Shown: one piece after another, positions 36,445 through 48,564 of the stretch
Position numbering within the stretch: the stretch's first letter is position 1
Layout of the letters: each line of letters begins with the position of its first letter
Source: Epiperipatus broadwayi
Taxonomy: Eukaryota; Onychophora; Udeonychophora; Euonychophora; Peripatidae
Reading direction: 5' to 3'
DNA: 64,000 bases
Assembly: GCA_028023455.1 (NCBI GenBank)
Contig: JAQFVV010012499.1
Coordinates: forward strand, 1,062,584-1,126,583
The notes under the pieces: generated by a model
What the model was told of the DNA's origin: nothing
The model's database searches: none
The model's input: the letters and a program-made list of their open reading frames with translations, nothing else
Program-made: the position numbers and the translations under genes

Positions 36445-38615
36445 TGTGCCGGATGAAAAATTTTACTTTCATCTATCAATCTATTCTAATACAGAGGGCG
36501 CCACCAGATCACTATGTATCTGGAAAATTTGTTTACTGTGATCAGAATAGATGATGATGATGGTTTGGACCGACTAGACTCATAGAGAAACAAGAGATCT
36601 TAAATTGTTTAGACAATTGAGACAAAAAGCACAAAGACAAACATCAGCCAAATTAAGTTTAAACATATTTTAATTAAATTTTATTCAGAGAAGATAACTT
36701 ATGAAGTATAATTTATTGACACAATAAATAAGGTTAATTCAGGCGTGTACCAGAAATACGAAAGGCAAAGCTATGACAGACCAACTGATCTTCTAATAAA
36801 TGAATTATAAAGAGAGGAAGTAAGTTTTATTCAGCAGAGGATTCATCTTAACATTGGTTCTCACCTTCAGATATTTAAACAATATGTCCTTGAAATAGAT
36901 CAAAGAAACCAATGCCAATGAGCTTTTCGAGATCCAAAAATGGTCAGACCCCGGATGTCCTTATGTCGGTATGAACTGCACCTATTACTACGTTTAAAAT
37001 AACGGTGATTGATCCACCTCAAGAACAACCAAAAAATATGATTGAAATGGAGTAAAACAATTAAAACTAGTGAATCCCAGCCAAACGATTGGCGAAAATT
37101 ACTCTAAAATTAATAATTAAAGGTCTCAATAAGAGACAAGTAAATTATTAGAAAACCAGTTACGTCTATCCCAGCAATTAAAGAAAATGAATTACAAACA
37201 AATTCTGAGTACACGCTCTGCCAACTTTAAAGCACATATAAGAAATACAAAATAAATCTGTCGGAGAGTGCCCATGAGTATGAAAATATTAAAAGTTTTA
37301 AATAGTTTAGCAGAACAAAAGTATCGCTCACCTGTAATTTAAAGAGGGATATATTTTATTTTCCTGCTGATGACGTATAAATTACAAAGAAAAACAATTC
37401 TAATTTCCGCTTTCCAAGATATAAGAAATGAAATCTCCACCTGCAGAAAATTAAACAATCAAGTCACCAGCCAAAAGATTTTTGGAGATTTAGCAATAGG
37501 GCAAACAAGAGTTTAAAATTACTTATTGAATATTAACATAATTACAGGTAAGCATTTAAAAGGCATGACTGCCAAAGCATTTATAAAAGTCTTACATAAA
37601 AATAGCAAACTCACTAGTCACTCTCCAATAAACAAAAATTGAAAGCAACTTGGAATCTTAAAACTAAGATTCCAAGACACACTACAAAATATTAGAAAAC
37701 ACAGAAAATATTAAATATGAGGCTTTATAAATTACTTGAGCTTATGAATGCATATTTATGATTAGGCTGAGTGGAGATTTAATGAGAATTAATTTACCCT
37801 GGGAAGAATAAAAAAGAAAATAGTTACCTTTCCATAAAAGCAATGTTCACATAGAGTGCATACTATTATTTTAGCTCATTTCAAGTTCTTTGACAATGGC
37901 AAGGCAGAGGTAAAGAGTTTTGTCTTCTTCTAAGGGTTTAAGGCATTACTGAAGCAAATTTGGAAGTTAGGAGTCTGTCCTTTGTTAAATTAGCAAGCCA
38001 TTCTGGTGGTGATAACACTGAGACAATATTGGTCATCTTGTTGCAAGCAAAAAGATTTAACAACAGCGAATTTTCTTGAAGAATTCAAAAGTCCAAACTG
38101 CTATAAACTTTCACTTGAGAAACAGCTTGTCTAGTTAAGAATAATTAATAACTAACTCTCCAAATTTTCAGGGCTATTTATACATTGCTCCATTTCCCAT
38201 GAAACACTTTCCTTGTTGTCCAATTTCTATGCCTTAGGCAGGGCAAATATTAATCTCCCGCTCAATCTATCTAAGAATTCTACCAAGGGATTATTGAAAT
38301 GAAAACAACTATATAAAAATTACATCTCCACTTTTAGAATTAATTTACAATAATTAAATAAAAGCCACAGGAATGTAATTAGCTAGGTTGCTTGTTTTTT
38401 AATTAATTGATTTAAAGTAAAAACAATCGGTATATAAAAACTATTTTAAAATAAATCGATAACACTGAAATGAACCATTTTACATATAAATGCTTGTATA
38501 TTTTGATACACATATTCTTTTTAAATAATAATAAAAATTTAAACATTAAATAAGATTTAACAAAAATTAAGTTTAGTGAAAATAAAAAAACTTAATCGGA
38601 CTTCAATCAGGTTCA
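36445..38615 (-). repeat. Right LTR of element 1 (5' LTR), intact
   Basis: 2171 bp. Forward ends TGTGCCGG...GGTTCA, so on the minus strand it is TG...CA. Flanked on the right by ATATATATATA. A transcription start in it would drive the gag frame. Confidence 0.88.
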
Positions 38616-39394
38616 ATATATATATATATAATTCTGAATTGAAAATAACATTTTGTTATAAATTACACATTTAAAAAGGTCTAATAAATATTTTTTATTG
38701 AATTCTGATTTTGAAATTTATAGCAAACATTTTTATATTAAAATAGAACTGATAATTGTAAACATTTCTATTATCTATTTTTAAAAATCTTTGTAAATCA
38801 TACTTTTGATAAAATTTCAAAATTGCTTTTTAAATTATTAAAATTGTTTTTAATCAAGATAAGAAAAACAGTGTAATTAATGTATTTTTGTCACCCAGCT
38901 GATAATATAAAAGGGTTGATAAAAATATTGAGAGGGCTAATAGTAGTTTTAAAAGTTGTCAAAAGCAGTGTTGATTGCCAGAATTATACAGATAAAATGT
39001 CATGGATTGGAAGTAGCTGAAGTCAAAACAGGAGGCAGCTGCTGCTAGTTCACTATGCTGGAGTTTAGATTCACCTAGAAAGAAGACCCATTTCTTTGTC
39101 TCTATAGCCTTAAATGTGGACAAGACATCTTGCTGACTTGAAGTCTATCAAATCCTAGACAGAAGAAAACTGATTGAATGCCAACCATATCTGAATTATA
39201 CTTTTCCCAAAGTGACTATAAACTTCTCTCACCAAGATCAACATACCATAAAAACTTCAGCTTGCTGAAAAAGTAATTATATAGATGTTGATTTATCTAT
39301 ATTCAGAGAAACACAAATGTATTATATCAAGTTCAGCTGGTAAGTAGTGATATATATATATATATAAAATGAGATTATATATATATATATATAT
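38616..39394. other. AT-rich stretch, no gene recognised
   Basis: 38920-39340 is more complex (GGAGGCAGCTGCTGCTAG near 39030) but without a readable frame. (TA)n tracts lie at 39351-39365 and 39377-39396. Confidence 0.4.
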
Positions 39395-41240
39395 ATCATC
39401 ATTATCAACCATTATCAATCCACTGCTGGATGAAGGTATCTTCTCCGATCTTTAGCTTCTCTTCTCCACATCACCCCTGCACACTTTCTTATTTCATCCA
39501 TCCATCTCACATGTGGTCTCTTTCTGGGTCTTTTACAATCTCTTGGAATCCAGTTTAAAATTTCAATTGCCCATCTATTATCATCTCTTCTAACAATATG
39601 TCCAGCCCAACTCCACTTCAATTTTTTATTTTTTTCAATGAGGTCAGTAACACCTGTTTGTTCTCTTACCCATACATTGCATTTACGATCTCTTCTTGTT
39701 ACTCCCTACATACATCTCTCCATACTTCTTTGAGTGGTCTGAAGTCTCTGAATTGCTCTTCTATTAAGTGTCCAAGTCTCAGATCCATTAGTAAGAACTG
39801 GTAAAACACATTTGTTAAAAACCTTCCTTTTCAAACACATAGGCATACTTCCTTTTAGTAGCAAGTTATTTCTACCAAAAGCACTCCAACCAAGTTTAAT
39901 TCTATGATTAATTTCCTCCATTATGTTTCCATCTGTATTAATAATCTGACCAAGGTATTTGTAACTGTTAACTTCTTCTAATTCATCATAATCAATCTTT
40001 ATTTTCATATTTTGAGCAAATCGATTAAACATTACTTTAGTCTTTTTAACATTTATCTTTAGTCCTACTTTCCTACTTTCATCTGATAATTCCTGCAACA
40101 TTTCCTGCAGATCTGAAGCATTATTTTCAAAAACAACTACATCATCTGCAAAATATAAATGACTTAAATAATCACCATTTACTTTCACTTCTTTAGTTTC
40201 CCATTTTAATCCACAAAATACTTCATGCAGCACTGCTGTAAAAAGTTTTGGAGATATAGTCACCTTGTCTTACACCTTTCTCAATGTTGACTTTCCCAGT
40301 GTCATTAACCTTTTTTTTTTTAAATTTTTTAAAATTGTTTATATATTTTTATTTTTTTTAAAATTTTTTTTAAAACCAATAAAATTGGTTTGGTTGTAAT
40401 CTAATTGTTGCTGTTGCATTTTTATAATATTCTTTAAAATATGACAATATCCTGGATCTATACCTTGATGATCTAATGCTTTAATCACTGAAGAAATGTT
40501 TATAGAATCAAATGCCTTTTCATAATCTACAAATCCTAAGCATAATGGCAACTCATATTCATCTGTCCTTTCTATAACTTCTCTCAATACCTGGATATTA
40601 TCTACTGTACTAAAACCACTTTTAAATCCGGCTTGTTCTCTTGGTTGGTAGAAATCCAATGTTCTCTGTAGACGAGTAGTAATTATCTTGGTAAAAAATT
40701 TATATAAAACTGATAAAAGGCTGATAGGTCTGTAATTTCTAATATCTTCTTTATCACCTTTTTTAAATATTAATATTATTACTGCATTCTTCCAATCCTC
40801 CGGTACATTTTTATCATTTAGACATTTGATATATAACTTTGCTAAAATTTTTTCTATTTCTTCACCTGCTTCTTTTAATATATCAATTATAATTCCACCA
40901 TTACCTGGAGCCTTTCCTTTCTTCCTACATTTAATTTCATGTCTCACTTCTTCATTTAAAATTCTGGGCAATTTGGTATTTGTAATAGATATAGGAGGTA
41001 CTTGTTCTTTATTACTATATAATTCTTGATAAAAATCTTCTACCAATTTCATGATGTCCTCTCTCCTTTTAGTAATAATTCCATCTTTTTTTTTTATTGC
41101 AGATATAAATTTCCTACCAATACCAAAATCTTGTTTTACATTTTTAAGACTTTTATTTTCTTCTACAGCTTTCTTTGCTAGTTCACAGTTATACTTTCTT
41201 ATAACATTTTCAACTCTTTTCCGCACCATTTTACAAAATT
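39395..41240 (-). pseudogene. RTE-type LINE, 5'-truncated, RT to 3' end
   Basis: Frames 40339-41229 (296 aa), 39706-40263 (185 aa) and 39415-39621 (68 aa) form one broken ORF2. Seen: KAPGNGGIIIDILKEAGEE, WKNAVIILIFKKGD and NYRPISLLSVLYKFFTKII (fingers), LCLGFVDYEKAFDS (motif A), YFADDVVVF (motif C, forward about 40140-40166), TWTLNRRAIQRLQ, and the typical end WAGHIVRRDDNRW with KRPRKRPHVRWMDE. The upstream endonuclease is absent, so this is a usual 5'-truncated copy. Breaks: a small deletion at about 40262 beside an A-rich expansion (40310-40375), and a shift near 39660-39710. The element ends in a short ATCATCATT-like tail and both sides are TA-rich. Confidence 0.88.
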
Positions 41241-41339
41241 TGAGAAATATATATATACAATGAGAATGAAATTTTAAATAATTTCTTTAGTAAAAATGAC
41301 ATTTTAAATTTCATATTTTAAATTTAAAGATGTTATAAT

Positions 41340-41401
41340 TAAGAGCAAACTGTGGTAATGATATATATATATATATATATATATCATTACCACAGTTTGC
41401 T

Positions 41402-41407
<6 letters not shown>
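41340..41407. repeat. Perfect 68-bp palindrome
   Basis: TAAGAGCAAACTGTGGTAAT, then (AT)n, then the exact inverse ATTACCACAGTTTGCTCTTA. The symmetry centre is 41373.5. It can extrude as a cruciform or fold as RNA. It abuts a further (TA)n (41405-41447). Confidence 0.9.

Positions 41408-41447
<40 letters not shown>
41405..41447. repeat. (TA)n microsatellite
   Basis: An uninterrupted dinucleotide run directly after the palindrome. Confidence 0.9.
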
Positions 41448-41452
<5 letters not shown>

Positions 41453-41770
41453 GTTAATGAAAATGATATTTAAAAATATAGTTTAAAATTACAAATAAAT
41501 AATTTGGCTTAGATTAAAAATCAAGAAATAAAGTAAGGATTCATAGACAATTTTATGGAAAGAAAAAAAAGAATATTTATCTAATTAATCATTTAAGAGT
41601 AACTTGTCAAAAAGAAATAAACTTATGTTTAATAACTGATTCAGATTAATTTTTTATATACACCCATAAGTGTGAATTTTATGTATATTTTCCAAACAAA
41701 AGTAATTATGAAAAAAAAAATTAATTTTATTATTTTGATAAATTCAAATATGATAAAAATGAATTTCATT

Positions 41771-41787
41771 TATATGATAGTCAAGTT

Positions 41788-41820
<33 letters not shown>

Positions 41821-41860
41821 ATGTAAACTTCATTGTGATATTTTATATGATAGTCAAGTT

Positions 41861-41893
<33 letters not shown>

Positions 41894-41918
41894 ATGTAAA
41901 CTTCATTGTGATATTTTA
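41771..41918. repeat. Two tandem 73-bp units with (TA)n(TG)n
   Basis: TATATGATAGTCAAGTTTAT begins units at 41771 and 41844. Each unit contains a TA tract, a TG tract and GTAAACTTCATTGTGATA. The copies are almost identical. Looser echoes of neighbouring words (CAAATATGTTCA) recur near 41965, 42072 and 42238. Confidence 0.85.
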
Positions 41919-43134
41919 TATCAACTAAAACTGATAACTAAAAATGTTTACTTTATAACAAGTCAAATATGTTCAAAGATTATTATGCAACATTTCTGTA
42001 TATATATATAAATGTGTGAAGTAGACACTTGTAGGTAATTTAATCATTTATTGTATTGTTTTATGACAATTCAAATATGCTCATAAATTATTAAGCCACA
42101 TGTCTGTCTGCTAACTGGGTTTTAAGTAAGCCTATTGGGACATATATGTAAATTAAAATGTAATAAATTGAATTTTGTTTTCATGTTAATCAACAATATA
42201 TGTAAAGTTTACTCTATTTTATTGTTAAATGTCAATTCAAATATGTTCATTTTTAATGTCTATGTGGAATTATATGTTTTTTGTAAACTCTTTAGGAGGT
42301 ATTGTAAATCACAATGTGATAGTTTTTATTGTATATTAATCAGAAATCAGAAGGCTTAATTTATGTGTATGACCTTTTTCTAAAAATCTTAATTTAATTT
42401 TTTTTAAAATTGTTTTTAATAAACTTATATTCAATTGTTAAAATTATTCCAGTGAATTTGATTCTAAGTTTTTTTTAGAATATTATATGTTACATCATCT
42501 CTTGATCACAGTAACAGTTAGAGTTTATGTTATCTGAGATAGAATGAAGTATCATTGTGATGTAAAGAAAGGGCTGTATAGTAGTGCAGGAGACTCTAGG
42601 AATCCTGGTTGGGACTAACAGTATATTCTTTAAAGTCCATGCACTACATTGTGTTTTAGTTTAGTCTTATTAGAAATTAAATTTATCATGCCAGTACATT
42701 AATGGTACTAAGTGGCCTAAGCATTGATAATGATCAGCATGTTTTAATATCCCAGCATTGTTGTTTTTATGACTGTATATTCTGTGGATTGGCACTTAGG
42801 TTGATGCAGCCAAATTACTGTTTAAATAATTGGCCCAAGATAGCAAATGCTAAATTGTTAGCCTGGTTTACAATAGACCATTTCAAATCCAGTTACTAGA
42901 TTGATTGTTGATTTATTTTATTATTGATCATTCATGATGATGGATGGTTATTATTTATTTTTAATGCTGGTAAATTTTTATTTAATTATATTTAAAGTTA
43001 TTCTAGTGAGTTAAGTGGACTGATCTCACAGAAAGATCTCAAAATCTCTCGTGATCTTACAATAAATTTCTTTGCTCATATATTACTTTAATTCTACTTT
43101 TATATTTATATTAAATATTTTTATATTAAATTTT
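41919..43134. other. AT-rich stretch, no gene recognised
   Basis: Open frames (42135-42359, 42702-42899) are short and unlike any family I know. No RNA or element signal. Confidence 0.45.
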
Positions 43135-44320
43135 AAATTCAGTTTGTCTGTTATAAAAATTTGTTTACATAAGTTTTTTTCATATACTGCTTATAAACTA
43201 GCAGTTGTGAAAATGATTTGGATTTTCATATATTGGTATATATTTATAATAATGGGGTAAAAACATAGTTGGCATGTTGACTTTATCTTTCATAACTTTC
43301 TTTATGGAATTGTTATAATGCCCTAATAATACTGGATAATGCCTAATTATATCTATTAGTGTTGTATCTTATGTGTGATGTTGTAGCAAAACTTGATAAT
43401 TAAAAAAAAAATTGACTATGGATTACCAGAAGAAATCTCTGAGGAAGAGGAACATGTACACATATTAAATATAACTAGTTTTCTTTGAATTATTTATAAT
43501 TTAGACATAAAACTATGAGGATACTTTATTATGGCCAAATATCTCATTGTTAAATTAACATTAACATCTAAAAGGTGTTGATCTTAACAGAAAAACAAAA
43601 TAACAGAAATTTATAATGGTTGAATGATTTTTATTAAATGAATAATAATTTGGTTTATAACATCAAAGGAAATCTATTTTGTGAAATACTCATTTTTTTA
43701 ATTAAGTAAAAATTAATATATTGATTTTGCTTTTTTTAACCTTGGTTATTTATTTGAATTCAGAGATATAAGAGAATGAAAATATTAACTTTAAAATATT
43801 GAAAGAATTATAGTTTATTATTCACATTAAGACTAAGAAATTGACTGCATTTAGAAAAAATAAAAAACATATAAGTTTGATTGATTATTTAGGTTAAATT
43901 TAAATATTGAATTCTGTTATGTATATTTCACATTTAATTTTATTGATTATTATATTGTTTATATTTTATTGTTGTATTAAATAATTTTTTTACTATAGAT
44001 AAGTATAATTTCTTATAAATTTTTTCATATGATATACATATATATTAATATACTATAATAATATTATAAATGTGGAGTGTATAATGAGCAGGAAATATAA
44101 CTAGATTGACATAAGAGCTTTTACTTTATGTAAGTTTCAGACGGATCATTATCTTTGGTTGTTATCAAAAAGGGTGACATTTTCATTGTAGTTATTCCAT
44201 TATGTACACACTCGCTGATTATTTATGAAAGATAATCATTTCCCCCTAAACTAAAATTTTTCATAATAATAACTAAGTATCAAATATATTTTACTCTGTG
44301 AGCAATTCTGTTACACTTTG
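43135..44320. repeat. Old duplicated block, copy A
   Basis: It aligns collinearly with 52855-54150. Shared words include GTTGTGAAAATGATTTGGAT, ATATATTTATAAT and GAATTATTTATAATTTAGA, and the distal TTGTTACACT. Roughly 70-80 percent identity by eye, many small indels, non-coding. Confidence 0.75.
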
Positions 44321-44636
44321 GGGTCAGTCCTGGATTATCTAATCAAAAACAAACAAGGATTGAACCAAGTTCAATTTTAAATATTAATATTAGTCAGAAT
44401 TTTTTCATATATCTGTATTATTTTAAGGCTTATGAATTATAAATACTGATTAAAACAATAAATTAGCTAATGAAATGTATAAAGCAACAAATAAATAATC
44501 CTTAGTCCAATAAAAATTGAGCAACTTTATTTATTCCTAAATGGAGAAGGGGCAAATGTAACTTTTCTGTCATAAATCACATGTATGAGTTCTAAAAATA
44601 AATATAAAAATGTTATTGTGTTGTAAAATTTTGTAA

Positions 44637-44724
44637 AAGTTTATTTTTAAAGCAAATCATAATCAAATTGAAACAATAATAAGTTTATTTTTAAAGCAAA
44701 TCATAATCAAATTGAAACAATAAT
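44637..44724. repeat. Perfect tandem duplication, 44-bp unit
   Basis: AAGTTTATTTTTAAAGCAAA and its continuation occur at 44637-44680 and again at 44681-44724, just upstream of the LTR element's insertion site. Confidence 0.9.
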
Positions 44725-44805
44725 TTGTAAGAAATTAAAAGTGTATTTCTTTGTTTATTTTAAAGATAAATTAAAAATATTTTTTTAAAAATATTAAGTT
44801 TCTAT

Positions 44806-47541
44806 TGTAACCGGACCGCCATACGACCGTTTTATTACGTCAGTTGTAACAATTTTCTGATGAGCATGCTGCAGGAAGGAACCATCAATTGATATTCTTA
44901 ATGCAGATGTTAATGCCCCCCTACAACAATATTTCCTGCTCATCAGAGGATGTAGTACATAGAGACTGGAAACATCTAAATATTTCTACGTTTGGTTTCC
45001 CAAAGAGCGCCATTAGAGTTCCATCTCACTACAACCTGACTGGCCTAGGTCAAGTTATGTCAGACGTAGCTCAGAGAACATGAGATTCTCATGAACCAGT
45101 GCTATAATTGGTGAGTGATGCGATAAATAAACAAAACTGGACAACTGGATAACCAATTTAATTTTAGTAACAAAAAAAAATTTATTAAATAACAATTAAT
45201 TTGCAATTTCAACAATAGTTCATTAATTCCTCTATGAGAAGAAGCTTGTGAATATTCTAATTCAACAATAGTTCATTAATTCATTTATGGGAAGAAGCTT
45301 GTGAATATTCTAATTCAACAATAGTTCATTAATTCCTTTATGAGAAGAAGCTTGGAAATATTCTAATTCAATAATAGTTCATTTTGAATTTATTTATAGG
45401 AAGAAGCTTGTGAATATTCTAATTCAACAATAGTTCATTAATTCCTTTATGAGAAGAAGCTTGGAAACATCCTACTTCAACAATAGTTCATTTTTGTATT
45501 CCTTTATGAGAAGAAGCTTGGAAATATTCCAATTCAACAATAGTTTGTTTTTGTATTCCTTTATGAGAAGAAGCTTAGAAGCAGTCAAGCATTTATGGTT
45601 TATACAATAATTCATTTTGAAGCAGTCAAGCATTTATGGTTTATACAATAATTCATTTGTTCATTTAAGAGAAGAACCTTAGAAGCAGTCAAGCATTTAT
45701 GGTTTATACAATAATTCATTTTGAAGCAGTCAAGCACTTATGGTTTATACAATAATTCATTTTGAATTCATTTAAGGTAAGAACCTTAGAAGCAGTCAAG
45801 CATTTATGGTTTATACAATAATTCATTTTGAAGCAGTCAAGCACTTATGGTTTATACAATAATTCATTTTGAATTCATTTAAGGTAAGAACCTTAGAAGC
45901 AGTCAAGCATTTATGGTTTATACAGCATTTCATCATTTTATGAATTATTACTGATTGGTAGATATTTGAACTCAACAATTCTTGGTTTGTAGAGCATTTA
46001 TCATTTGATAATTGAGGCATTTATAATTTAGCCAAATATAGAAGTATGTTCTTACACATAAACTCTGTTACATTATAAGAAGCTTAGAAGCAGTCAAGTA
46101 TTTATGATTTATACAGCATTTCATCATTTTATGAATTATTACCGATTGGTAGACATTTGAACTCAGCAATTCTTGGTTTGTAGAGCATTTATCATTTGAT
46201 AATTGAGGCATTTATAATTTAGCCAAATATAGAAGTATATTCTTATACATAAACTCTGTTACATTATAAGAAGCTTAGAAGCAGTCAAGTATTTATGATT
46301 TATACAGCATTTCATCATTTTATGAATTATTACCGATTGGTAGACATTTGAACTCAGCAATTCTTGGTTTGTAGAGCATTTATCATTTGATAATTGAGGC
46401 ATTTATAATTTAGCCAAATATAGAAGTATATTCTTATACATAAACTCTGTTACATTACCCAGATAGAAGTAATATGCAATTAAAGCATTTCTAATTCATA
46501 TAGTAAATACGTTCAAATATTTTTATAAATAAATTTGCGTGTAGCTATTTCATAACTTCACTTTATAACGTATGATAAAGACGTTTTAACATTTTATAAA
46601 ACAAATTCTATGTAATTATTTCATAATGTCACTTTATAACGTATGATAAAGACGTTTTAATATTTTATAAAACACATTCTATGTAATTATTTCATAATGT
46701 CACTTTATAACGTATGATAAAGATGTTTTCATATTTTACAAAAAACAAATTCTATGTAATTATTTCATAACTTCATTTTATAACGTATGATAAACGTGTT
46801 CTAATATTTTACAAAACAAATTCTATGTAGTTATTTCATAACTTCATTTTATAACGTATGATAAAGATGTTTTAATATTTTATAAAACAAATTCTATGTA
46901 ATTATTTCATAACTTCACTTTATAACGTAAGATAAAGATGTTTTAATATTCTTATAACATAATTACCTTCCAGTTTTACAATCCAGTTTATTCATAAAGA
47001 AGGCAGGTTATTTCATTTATGGAGAGTCATGGCATAGCGTGGAGAGAATGAAGCCGCTAAATTACCCCATTATTATCATAATTCCTCTAGCAAAGGTTTC
47101 TTTTTCCATTTTAACGTTCCGTTAAAATTATATTTTAACGTGTCAAAAGAATTAAGTAATACACTTTTTTTAAAACAAAAAATTTAATATGTTCTGCCTC
47201 TCTGTGTAAGACGAGAGAGAAAAAAAAAGTTCTTTTCTTCCGACGACGTTCCTAATTTGAATACTGCCTCAGTTTAACTCAAGTATCTTTTCTTTTTTTC
47301 TTTTTAATGATTGGATAATTAATTTCTTTTCTTTTTTTTATTGAGACAGATAAAAAAAAATAAGATAACTTAACATTTTATTTAAATCCATCAATCACAA
47401 AATTAAAAATATGATTTTTCTTTTTTTTTTTAACAAATTACAGCTTTATTGCGTTCCCAATTAGACTGAATCACGCTAGACGTTTTTAAATGGGGGGGGG
47501 GTCTTTTGAATATTTATATGAGGAACAGAATATCTGTTTCA
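44806..47541 (-). repeat. Left LTR of element 2 (3' LTR)
   Basis: 2736 bp. Forward ends TGTAACCGGACC...CTGTTTCA. It contains four minisatellite blocks between 45189 and 46960. Near its left end an inverted pair (CTGATGAGCA at about 44857 and TGCTCATCAG at about 44936) can form a hairpin. Confidence 0.92.
45189..46960. repeat. Four successive minisatellites inside the LTR
   Basis: Block 1 (45189-45590) has units of about 52-55 bp (CAACAATAGTTCATT, GAGAAGAAGCTTGG). Block 2 (to about 45930) has units of about 40 bp (GCAGTCAAGCATTTATGG). Block 3 (to about 46456) has three 180-191-bp units (CATCATTTTATGAATTATTA, TTGATAATTGAGGCA). Block 4 (46540-46960) has six units of about 71-74 bp (CACTTTATAACGTATGATAA). 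They grade into one another: block 3 units contain the block 2 word. The same array is present in the right LTR at about 50413-52185. Confidence 0.9.
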
Positions 47542-48128
47542 TTACCCCTCACCAAATTTTGGGATGAAATCGCCTGGAAATACGATTTCATTCCACATAC
47601 TATACACATTATTTCTCAGTACTGCCTGGTTTTAGATATGCTGATGAATGAGTAAGATGAGCTGGAAAAGTGAATACATGAACCATAGCCTCCAATGCTG
47701 GGACAAATAGATGGCCAAGCACAAACTACCAGTACACACCGCCTCATGACGTCACGAGAAAATATCTCATTTTTAAGCACTACCTCTCTTGTACCTAGAA
47801 GCATCATCCAACCAAGAATAGGAGCCAGAGAAAAAAAAATCAATTTGGCACTCAGCCAACCCTGCTCAGCTTCGGTGAGTCTTAGGGGCTATCATTTGGC
47901 CTATCCATGAGACCAAGGCCTATCCATGAGACCTATATATACGCACTGCTGGACTACTCTTGGAGCACAACATCCAGGTCTGGATAGTGCCGAGCATATA
48001 CTTCGGAGCATCATAACACAATGCATCCAAGCAGCTCTGCTCAATCATCCACCATCTCAACATGAAAAACACAAGTTCATGCATCACTACACCACACTCA
48101 CAAACTTTTTCCATCAGCTATCTCTATT
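47542..48128. other. GC-richer 3' interior of LTR element 2
   Basis: No long frame on the minus strand. At 47856-47879 the minus strand reads CACCGAAGCTGAGCAGGGTTGG with its neighbours, resembling the 5S rRNA internal control region over about 20 bases; this is weak. The rest is unrecognised and may be the remnant of a deleted pol region or cis-acting RNA. Confidence 0.4.
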
Positions 48129-48500
48129 TTATTCTGAATCATAACTGCAACCTGGTTTGGGAGACTGAGGATCATGATCAGTTCTCCTATAGTCCTCTTT
48201 TGTATTATGAGGTGACATACTTCTGGATCGTCTCTTTGTTGAAAATTTATCATGTTTAACATTACTGTGGTGTCTTGCTTCTTCACTTCTGTATTTTCTT
48301 TGGAGATCCTTGTTACTGTTTGATCTTCTAATTATACGCGTCCGATATGGACCATGAACACCATCTGTGGATTTTCTCCTGTTCCTCTTCCATGGTGGTA
48401 TTTCATTTTTACATAAAAGTTTATTTTTAAATGGTTCTTCTGCCATAGTAATTATTTTTTTAGTATTTGCAAAGGTTTCTTGTTGTTTAATTTCTTTCAC
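48129..48500 (-). CDS. Arg/Ser-rich basic protein, probable Gag C-terminus
   Basis: A 123-codon frame, highly basic, rich in Arg, Lys and Ser (KRNRRKSTDGVHGPYR, TKRRSRSMSP). Composition fits a nucleic-acid-binding nucleocapsid-like tail, without zinc knuckles. The frame is open well upstream of its first Met, back to the 9-A run (minus strand) at about 48584-48592, where the upstream frame (48565-49584) ends shortly after. The two are therefore probably one gene separated by a one-base difference in the A run, through mutation or slippage. No known family recognised. Confidence 0.5.
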   Translation of the reverse strand: MKEIKQQETFANTKKIITMAEEPFKNKLLCKNEIPPWKRNRRKSTDGVHGPYRTRIIRRSNSNKDLQRKYRSEEARHHSNVKHDKFSTKRRSRSMSPHNTKEDYRRTDHDPQSPKPGCSYDSE

Positions 48501-48564
48501 ACTTATAAATCCTGAGTTTTCAGATTCCCTTTTGGTGTCTTTTCCTGCGTAAGCAACTATATTT

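Larger units (their letters stand above)
29550..38615 (-). mobile_element. Gag-only LTR retroelement 1 (LARD-like), nested
   Basis: The LTRs are 29550-34821 (interrupted) and 36445-38615. The interior is 34822-36444, only 1623 bp. After removing the 30096-33193 insertion and one CTAT, the left LTR is 2170 bp against 2171 bp on the right. Read on the minus strand, the LTR starts TGAA and ends CCGGCACA. A tRNA-Lys-like PBS follows at 36433-36414, then one gag-like frame, then the second LTR. No protease, RT or integrase exists, so it depends on enzymes from elsewhere. The insertion site is in a TA tract (TATA-type sequence on both sides), which hides the exact target duplication. The LTRs differ at several percent, so the insertion is of moderate age. 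Confidence 0.85.

Noticed and set aside
44850-44950. CTGATGAG near the start of LTR element 2 as a hammerhead core
   Set aside because: It is followed by GGAAGGAA, with no GAAAC and no helix III. It pairs with a downstream TGCTCATCAG as a plain hairpin.
44889-45083. 64-codon frame present in both LTRs of element 2
   Set aside because: Its repetition only reflects LTR duplication; composition gives no sign of coding.
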